In this document: positions 58,693 through 64,000 of the stretch, in pieces
How the letters are laid out: every line of letters starts with the position of its first letter
How positions within the stretch are numbered: position 1 is the first letter of the stretch
Origin: an uncultured Verrucomicrobiota bacterium
Lineage (GTDB): Bacteria; Verrucomicrobiota; Kiritimatiellia; CAIVKH01
Length of the DNA: 64,000 bases
Direction: 5' to 3'
NCBI GenBank assembly: GCA_937996795.1
Contig: CALKUH010000040.1
Span: 66,959 to 130,958 of the forward strand
The notes under the pieces: generated by a model
The model's database searches: none
What the model was told of the DNA's origin: nothing
Seen by the model: the letters and a program-made list of their open reading frames with translations, nothing else
Position numbers and translations under genes: made by a program

Positions 58693-60612
58693 TCACCCGT
58701 AATAATTCTCTTCCTTCACCAGCGTCGGCGGCAGATCCGTCACGAACCGCGACGGCGGGAAATACTGCACATCCCCGTCGCGCGACCGGCGCAGCGCCGG
58801 CACGCACAGGTACAGCTCGTCCTTCGCCCGCGTCGTCGCGACATAAAACAGGCGCCGCTCCTCGGAATCGCCCTCGCTGTCGTTCATGGAACGCGTGGAC
58901 GGGAACATGCCGTCCGACAGCCACAACACGAACACCGACGGCCACTCCAACCCCTTCGCCTGGTGGATCGTGCTCAGGCGGATCGCCTCCGTATGCGACG
59001 CGTGCGGGTCGTCCACCTCGGTGTCCAGATTCGTCAGCAGCGACATTTCATTCAGGAAATCCGCCGTCGTCTCGAAGCGCCCGGTAAACAACTCCAGTTC
59101 CTCGATGTCCTCCACACGCCGCGGATAGTTGTCGAACGTCTCGACCGCGTACTGGTCGTAGAAGGCCGCGACAAAATGCTCGATCGCCTTCGCGGGCTCC
59201 GCGTCCAAGTGCTCGAAAAACGCCTCCAGGTCCTGCCAGTGCGCCCGAGCCTGCGCGGGCAGCAGCGACGCCACGCGCTCGCGCGCCGCCGGATCGCGCA
59301 GGTCCAGCCGCCGCCCCAGCGCCTCCCACACCTTCGCGCACGTCTTCTTGCCCATCTTCGGGAACAACTGCATCAGGCGCGCGAACGACAACTCATCCCC
59401 CGGATTCGCCAGCAGCCGCAGCGGCGCGCACACGTCCTTGATGTGCGCCTGCTCGAAAAACCGCATGCCGGACGTGATCAGGAACGGAATCCGCTCCCGT
59501 GCCAGCATCAGTTGCAGTTCCAGCGCGTGGTAGTGCGCGCGGTACAGCACGACGATGTCGTTCATCGACCGGCCCGCCGCGCGCAACCGGCGGATGCGGT
59601 CCACCACGTACAGCGCCTGCTGGTCGCCATCGCGCAGGCGCGCGACCACCGGCGGCTTGCTCGCCGCGCGCGTCGCGCGCAGCGTCTTCTGGAACTGCTC
59701 CGGATTCCCCGCGATGCACGCATTCGCCACGTCGAGGATGCCCGGCACGCTGCGGTAATTCGTCTCCAGCTTGAACACCGTCGTGCCCGCGTACCGCTGC
59801 GGGAACGAAATGATGTTCCGGAAATCCGCTCCGCGCCACGAATAGATGCTCTGGAAATCGTCGCCCACCACCAGCAGGTTCCGGCGCGGTTCGGCCAGCA
59901 TGTCCACCCACTCCGCCTGGATCACGTTCGTATCCTGGTACTCATCCACGAGGATGTGCAGGAAGCGCTCGCGGTAGCGTTCCACGATGTCGGGATGCTC
60001 GCGGAACAGGCGCAGCCCGTTCGCCAGCAGGTCGTCGAAATCCATCGCGTTCAGCTCGCGCTTCTTCTTCTCGTACGACTCGTGCACGCGCACCACGTCG
60101 CCCAGGTCGATATCGTGCGCCCCGAAGCGCTGCTCCGCCACTGCGCCGACCGCCAGTTCCTTGCTCGACGCGAGGCCGTACACCGACAGCAGCACGTCCG
60201 GCTTGGGGAAATGCTTGCCCAGCAGGTTCAATTCGTCCGCCGCCGACTTCACCAGCGACCGCGAATCGTCCTGGTCGAGAATCGTATAATCCGACGTGTA
60301 CCCCAGCGCCTCCGCGTGCCGCCGCAACATGCGATTCGCCATGTGGTGGAACGTGCCGCCCCACAACCCGCCGACGCTCTCCCCCACCAGGCCGCGCGCC
60401 CGGTCCAGCATCTCGCGCGCCGCCTTGTTCGTGAACGTCAGCAGCAGGATGCGGTCCGGCGGAATCCCCCGCTCCACCAGCCACGCCACGCGGTACGTCA
60501 GCGTGCGCGTCTTGCCCGTGCCCGCGGCGGCAATGACCAGCACCGGCCCGTCCGGCGCCTGCACCGCGGCGAGCTGTTCCTCATTCAGTTCCTGTTCAAA
60601 CGCAACGGACAT
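58693..60612 (-). CDS. UvrD/Rep-type ATP-dependent DNA helicase
   Basis: A 639-residue SF1A helicase. Motif I AAAGTGKT (28-35), motif Ia LTFTNKAAREM, motif II ILVDEYQDTN, motif III VVGDDFQSIYSWRGAD, motif IV LETNYRSVPGILD, motif V LSTIHQAKGLEWPSVFV and motif VI RRLFYVATTRAKDELYL are all complete. The overall length is shorter than PcrA (about 720) because the C-terminal region is brief. Start at 60612 has AGGGG five bases upstream. The leader carries repeated sequence elements (60630-60689). Confidence 0.93.
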   Translation of the reverse strand: MSVAFEQELNEEQLAAVQAPDGPVLVIAAAGTGKTRTLTYRVAWLVERGIPPDRILLLTFTNKAAREMLDRARGLVGESVGGLWGGTFHHMANRMLRRHAEALGYTSDYTILDQDDSRSLVKSAADELNLLGKHFPKPDVLLSVYGLASSKELAVGAVAEQRFGAHDIDLGDVVRVHESYEKKKRELNAMDFDDLLANGLRLFREHPDIVERYRERFLHILVDEYQDTNVIQAEWVDMLAEPRRNLLVVGDDFQSIYSWRGADFRNIISFPQRYAGTTVFKLETNYRSVPGILDVANACIAGNPEQFQKTLRATRAASKPPVVARLRDGDQQALYVVDRIRRLRAAGRSMNDIVVLYRAHYHALELQLMLARERIPFLITSGMRFFEQAHIKDVCAPLRLLANPGDELSFARLMQLFPKMGKKTCAKVWEALGRRLDLRDPAARERVASLLPAQARAHWQDLEAFFEHLDAEPAKAIEHFVAAFYDQYAVETFDNYPRRVEDIEELELFTGRFETTADFLNEMSLLTNLDTEVDDPHASHTEAIRLSTIHQAKGLEWPSVFVLWLSDGMFPSTRSMNDSEGDSEERRLFYVATTRAKDELYLCVPALRRSRDGDVQYFPPSRFVTDLPPTLVKEENYYG

Positions 60613-60629
60613 CGATTCCCCTGAAAAAT

Positions 60630-60689
60630 TGCAACGTCTGTAAAAACTTTTTGCGGCGTGTGCAACGTCTGTAATTTACAGACGCTGCA
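60630..60689. repeat. Three copies of a 14-bp element before the helicase gene
   Basis: TGCAACGTCTGTAA occurs at 60630-60643 and again at 60661-60674, exactly 31 bases apart. An inverted copy with one mismatch, TTACAGACGCTGCA, follows at 60676-60689, forming a near-perfect 13-14-bp hairpin with the second copy around one base. In helicase-gene orientation the inverted copy could pair either with the near copy or with the far copy, the latter being followed by ATTTTT. This alternation resembles an attenuator, or the elements are intergenic palindromic repeats or operator sites. Confidence 0.65.
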
Positions 60690-60692
60690 AAC

Positions 60693-61985
60693 CTAATGGG
60701 CCTCCGCGGACGCGGGCGCGTGGCCGGGGCGCAGCAGGACCCAGAGATACAGCAGCGCGGAGAGCACCGCCACGGCGCCGAGGACCGCGACGATGGCGAG
60801 CACGCTGTGATGCCAGAGGGCCACGCCGCCGAGGTAGGCCGCGGCGAGCACGATGAGCCACGGCACGGTTTCGAAACGGTGCTGCGCCATCTCGAAGTGC
60901 AACAGCAGATAGGTGATGCCGAGCGGGCTCATCGCGAGCATCACCATCCGCACGAGATGCTCCAGTTCGGGCGACGGCTCCCGAATTTTGTAGAGGATGA
61001 AAAGCGGGAGCCCGGGCCAGATCAGCGTAACGGCGACTCCCGCGCCGACCATCGCGACGACCATGCCGAGCGCCTTCAACATCGTGATCCGGCTGGAGCG
61101 CGACGTGCGGCCTGCGGAGATCACCTTCGGGAACATCGCCATCGCAATCGGCATCGGCAGGAACACGACCGAGCGGCCGATGGTCGCGGCCCACGCGAAT
61201 TCCCCCGCGGATTCGGGATGGAAATGGCGCACGAGCATCACGTCGCAGTTCATCAGGAGCCCGAAGGGGGCGAGCATGAACATCGCCTTCAGAAAGTACG
61301 GGCCGATGCCGCGGGTCGCGGTCACGGCGGGGTCCGTCGAGCGCGTGAGGAACCAGACGGCGAATCCGCCGACGAGCGCGCCGTAAAGTATCGCAAGCGT
61401 GTGGGAGAAGATCGCCTGTGTGGCGGTGGCGGCGACGAAGGTGATCAACAGCCAGCCAAGCCCGAGGCGAACGATGCTGAGCCCATGCATCGACGCGCCA
61501 AACCACCAGAACGCCTGCATGCCTTGCAGGATGCCCGCGACCACGGGCAGCAGCATGAGCGCGGGCAGGAACGCGGCCACCATCAGGATCGGCGCCGGCG
61601 AAGCAAGGTGTAGGAAACCGGCGATCGGCTTGTGCAGCAGCCACATCAGCGCCGAGGCGGGCAGCGCGAGCAACGTGATCCGAAGCGTCCAGCGGTTGGC
61701 GATGGCGCGGGCGAGTTTCGGCTGGCCGAGGCGGTGCGCGCGCGCGGCGAAATGCGCCATCGCGTTGCGCAGCGCATCGAGCGGCGTGGAGAGCACGAGC
61801 ATCAGGTTGAGCAGCGACGCGAGGATGCCGTATTCATCCTCCGAGAGCCCGTGCTCGACGTTACCCATCACCATGGTGAAGACAACGTTCGCGACGTTCG
61901 CGACGCCGTTGGTGAAGATCAGCAGGAAGCTGTGTTTGACCAGCTTGCCTTCGGCGTCGGGAGCAGTGGACGGGGTGGCACTCAT
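60693..61985 (-). CDS. Polysaccharide flippase-like membrane protein (MATE/Wzx-type)
   Basis: A 430-residue protein with about twelve hydrophobic segments. It starts at an ATG overlapping the upstream gene's stop (ATGA). The arrangement of paired helices and short charged loops (FTNGVANVANVVFTMVMGNV; SIVRLGLGWLLITFVAA; MLAPFGLLMNCDVMLVRHFH; IGRSVVFLPMPIAMAMFPKV) matches the MOP superfamily of lipid-linked sugar flippases. Its neighbour is a polyprenyl-phosphate transferase, so a lipid-linked sugar may be its cargo. The window has no gene for the glycan it flips in this operon. Confidence 0.78.
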   Translation of the reverse strand: MSATPSTAPDAEGKLVKHSFLLIFTNGVANVANVVFTMVMGNVEHGLSEDEYGILASLLNLMLVLSTPLDALRNAMAHFAARAHRLGQPKLARAIANRWTLRITLLALPASALMWLLHKPIAGFLHLASPAPILMVAAFLPALMLLPVVAGILQGMQAFWWFGASMHGLSIVRLGLGWLLITFVAATATQAIFSHTLAILYGALVGGFAVWFLTRSTDPAVTATRGIGPYFLKAMFMLAPFGLLMNCDVMLVRHFHPESAGEFAWAATIGRSVVFLPMPIAMAMFPKVISAGRTSRSSRITMLKALGMVVAMVGAGVAVTLIWPGLPLFILYKIREPSPELEHLVRMVMLAMSPLGITYLLLHFEMAQHRFETVPWLIVLAAAYLGGVALWHHSVLAIVAVLGAVAVLSALLYLWVLLRPGHAPASAEAH

Positions 61986-62755
61986 TTGGCGTGGGGTCGG
62001 TGGAACCAGCGGCCCAGCGTATGGTCGTAGATGTCCACCACCCACTTGAAGGGCGAATAGAGCAGGCGCAGGCGCACGATGGCAACAAACATTTCGACGG
62101 ACGCTTTCGAAATATTGAGCTGGGAACCACCGACATCGTGCCAGACAGTCGGGTGCTCGACGATCCGGTATCCCGCGCGGCGCAGCTTGAAGAGGAGATC
62201 CACGTCGAACGCCCAGCGGGTGATGCCGATGACCGGGAGCACGGCCCGCACGGCGTCGCGCGTCAACACCTTGGCGCCGCATTGCGTGTCGCGGATCTTG
62301 ACCTTGAAGAACCAGCGGACGAAGAAGTTGAAGATGCGCGAGGCGACGCGGCGTTTCAGCGGTTGCGGCGGATGGACGACGGATTCCTTGAACCAGCGCG
62401 AGGCAATGATCGCGCCGGCGTTGCCGATGTTGCGCGCGAGATCGTCGAACGCCTCGGGCGGCGTCGCGCCGTCGGCATCAACGAATCCGACGAGGTCGCC
62501 CGTGGCGGCGGCGAAGCCCATCATGATGGCGCCGCCCTTCCCGATGGCGCGCGGCTCGACAATGACGCGGATGGCGGGATGGCCCGGCATCTGCGCGCGG
62601 GCGACGCGTTCCGTGCCGTCGCGCGACCCGTTCACGACGACCACGAGCTCGAAGGCGTCGCCGTAGCGCGGCTCGAAATACGCGAGGTACGCCTCCAGCG
62701 TCGGCGGCAGGCGCTGCTCCTCGTTGTACGCGGGGATGACGATGGAAAGCTTCAC
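61982..62755 (-). CDS. Polyprenyl-phosphate glycosyltransferase (ALG5/Dpm1-like GT2)
   Basis: A 257-residue GT2 beginning at GTG 62755 (GTGA overlap with the upstream gene). LSIVIPAYNEEQRLPPTLEA, VVVVNGSRDGTERVA, FVDADGATPPEAFDDLA (D-x-D) and CGAKVLTRDAVRAVLP are the ALG5-type motif set, and the C-terminal helix FKWVVDIYDHTLGR could attach it to the membrane. It likely loads glucose or another sugar on a polyprenyl phosphate for the neighbouring membrane glycosyltransferase and flippase. Confidence 0.88.
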   Translation of the reverse strand: MKLSIVIPAYNEEQRLPPTLEAYLAYFEPRYGDAFELVVVVNGSRDGTERVARAQMPGHPAIRVIVEPRAIGKGGAIMMGFAAATGDLVGFVDADGATPPEAFDDLARNIGNAGAIIASRWFKESVVHPPQPLKRRVASRIFNFFVRWFFKVKIRDTQCGAKVLTRDAVRAVLPVIGITRWAFDVDLLFKLRRAGYRIVEHPTVWHDVGGSQLNISKASVEMFVAIVRLRLLYSPFKWVVDIYDHTLGRWFHRPHAK

Positions 62756-64000
62756 GGCGCGCGGGTGTAGAGGCGGAGCGTGGTGCCGCCCTGGCCGAAG
62801 TCGGGGATGCGCCCGACCGGAGCAAAGCGCGATTCGAGCAGCGCCCACCACGCGCGCTGCTCCTCATTGGGCAACGGCCATACGGCGGGGGCGGCCACGC
62901 TGAAGCCGTAGTCGCTGAACGCGGCGGCGCGCGCTGGCGAGCGCTCGATGCTTTCGCGCAACAAGTCGGGGTTCATCACGCGGAGACGTTCCGCCTGTTC
63001 ACGCGAGAGGTCGGGGTAGTAGGAAAACACGCCCATCTCCCAGCCGCGCGGCACGCGGAGTCCGGCCTCGACGGCGAGGTAGGTATCCTGCGTGAGGAGT
63101 TCCCGTGCGTCGCCGTTCAGCGCGCGAATGCGCTGCGCGGCATCGCGCAACTGCAGCAGCGCGGGCTGTTCGCGCATGCGCCACCAGACCCGGTCGCGTC
63201 CGGCGATCATCCACGCCTGGTTGATCGGCGAGGAAAGCGCCGCGGCGAAGTTCAGCGCAATTGCGAACCAGAGCACAGCGGCAGCTGTGCTCTGGTTCGC
63301 GAGGGCGGGAAGGCGGAACAGCGCGGCCGCGAGCAGCGCGGCGAAAAGCGGGAAGAGCGGGACCTGGTAGTCGTCGTAGGGGAACGGCGCCGCCGCCTGC
63401 ACGAGCGTGATGCCGGCAAGCGTGAGCCAGGCCGCCACCACGAGGCCGTCGCGCGGGCCCGCATCGCGTGCGCCTCCGATACAGCGCGCGATCACGAGGC
63501 CTACGCCGAGGGCGATGGCGACGAAATACGCCTGCGTGACGCGCGAGACCAACCCGGCCTTGAAGGCGAGGGTCTGCATCAGGCCGCCCACTTCGCGATG
63601 CGCGTGGTAATCGAGCAGGAAGAAGCGGAACGATTCCGGCGCGAGCGCCCAGAAGACGCCGAGGAACAGCGCGAGGCCGAGGCCGCCGCCGACGCCAAAC
63701 GCGATCCACGGGCGGTCCCCCCGCGCACGGCGAGAACCGAGGAGCCAGAGTCCGACGACGGCGAGGGCGAGCCCGGCGGTGAGGCGCGTCGCGGCGGCCG
63801 CGGCAAACACGAGCCCGGCGAGCGCAAAGCCCAGCCAGCCCCCGCGGTCGCGGGTCCGGGCAGCGAGCAGGAAGCCCGTGGTCAGCAGCAGCGCGCAGAG
63901 CGAGTAGGTTTTGACGACGGTCGTGAAGTAGCTGTGGTAGACGTTGACGGCGATGAGCGTGAGGGCGAGCACGCCGGCGAGCGCCGCGTTCGGGGCCGGC
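62752..64000 (-). CDS. Membrane glycosyltransferase, GT39/PMT-like (5' end missing)
   Basis: The frame is open to the right edge of the window, so at least 415 C-terminal residues are visible and the N-terminus lies beyond. The seen part has about eight hydrophobic segments, then a soluble C-terminal domain of about 130 residues (DLSREQAERLRVMNPDLLRE). Without the first loop, where the catalytic acid would sit, the family is inferred from layout and from the ALG5-like neighbour. A perfect 38-bp palindrome interrupts or forms part of the coding region at 63263-63300. Confidence 0.65.
   Translation of the reverse strand, partial: PAPNAALAGVLALTLIAVNVYHSYFTTVVKTYSLCALLLTTGFLLAARTRDRGGWLGFALAGLVFAAAAATRLTAGLALAVVGLWLLGSRRARGDRPWIAFGVGGGLGLALFLGVFWALAPESFRFFLLDYHAHREVGGLMQTLAFKAGLVSRVTQAYFVAIALGVGLVIARCIGGARDAGPRDGLVVAAWLTLAGITLVQAAAPFPYDDYQVPLFPLFAALLAAALFRLPALANQSTAAAVLWFAIALNFAAALSSPINQAWMIAGRDRVWWRMREQPALLQLRDAAQRIRALNGDARELLTQDTYLAVEAGLRVPRGWEMGVFSYYPDLSREQAERLRVMNPDLLRESIERSPARAAAFSDYGFSVAAPAVWPLPNEEQRAWWALLESRFAPVGRIPDFGQGGTTLRLYTRAP
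63263..63300. repeat. Perfect palindrome, 17-bp arms with 4-base loop, in coding sequence
   Basis: GCGAACCAGAGCACAGC (63263-63279), then GGCA, then GCTGTGCTCTGGTTCGC (63284-63300). The arms match at all 17 positions. The same peptide, ANQSTAAAVLWFA, is encoded by both strands at this place. It lies in frame within the membrane glycosyltransferase gene. It looks like an inserted repetitive palindrome or a structured site. Confidence 0.85.

Noticed and set aside
60666..60684. LexA box before the UvrD gene
   Set aside because: CTGT and ACAG are separated by five bases, not the eight of the E. coli LexA site; other phyla have other boxes, so this cannot be claimed.

Overview
The window is about 64 kb of high-GC DNA from a Gram-negative bacterium, dominated by cell-surface polysaccharide genes. 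An outer-membrane export lipoprotein/porin system, a tyrosine-kinase chain-length regulator, an O-antigen-type ABC exporter and many lipoboxes and signal peptides show two membranes. A GbsR-type regulator, MBOAT/SGNH acylation genes and many TTG/GTG starts would suit the PVC group (Verrucomicrobiota/Kiritimatiellota), but no marker gene settles the phylum. No rRNA, tRNA, CRISPR array, transposase or phage gene was seen, and no gene-free stretch exceeds about 190 bp.

Layout. (1) Left edge: a gene start running off at base 29, a divergent glycosyltransferase (167-1114), and a small protein/nucleotidyltransferase pair (1074-1786). (2) From 41516 down to 1824 every gene is on the minus strand and most are joined by 1-8 bp gaps or ATGA/GTGA overlaps, an apparent operon run of about 40 kb. 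In transcription order: a GbsR/MarR-like regulator with a perfect operator-like palindrome at its start; an O-antigen ligase-like protein; Wzm/Wzt ABC exporter; pseudaminic acid genes (PseB, PseC, a cytidylyltransferase-aldo/keto reductase fusion, an SDR, a PseG-PseH fusion, PseI); an unusual acyl-handling block (glutamate dehydrogenase-like protein lacking its catalytic lysine, a 760-residue unknown, AMP-dependent ligase, VOC protein, hexapeptide acyltransferase, cyclase, acyl carrier protein, methyltransferase, an AAC(3)-DUF4910 fusion); a lower-GC stretch with a propeller lipoprotein and a capsule-type transferase; a series of glycosyltransferases and methyltransferases; an AlgI/DltD-like O-acetylation pair; and WecD/WecE for Fuc4NAc.

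(3) 41607-43355 is a lone plus-strand membrane glycosyltransferase. (4) 53507 down to 43362 is a second minus-strand operon: small lipoprotein, outer-membrane barrel protein, Wza-like SLBB protein, Wzc-like kinase, WbaP/WcaJ-like initiating transferase, NusG/RfaH-like antiterminator, FkbM methyltransferase and two Dpm1-like transferases (one fused to a methyltransferase). (5) 53678-57083 holds three plus-strand exported or membrane-anchored proteins of unknown role. (6) 58625 to the right edge (minus) holds YifB/ComM, a UvrD-type helicase, a flippase, a polyprenyl-phosphate glycosyltransferase and a partial membrane glycosyltransferase.

Together the genes would build a lipid-linked glycan (phosphoglycosyltransferase start, glycosyltransferase extension, pseudaminic-acid-type and Fuc4NAc-type sugars), decorate it by methylation and acylation, export it through an ABC and/or Wza-type route, and ligate it. 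The RfaH-like protein is a good candidate for keeping RNA polymerase on the very long operon. The most novel-looking part is the acyl-handling block at 18834-30021.
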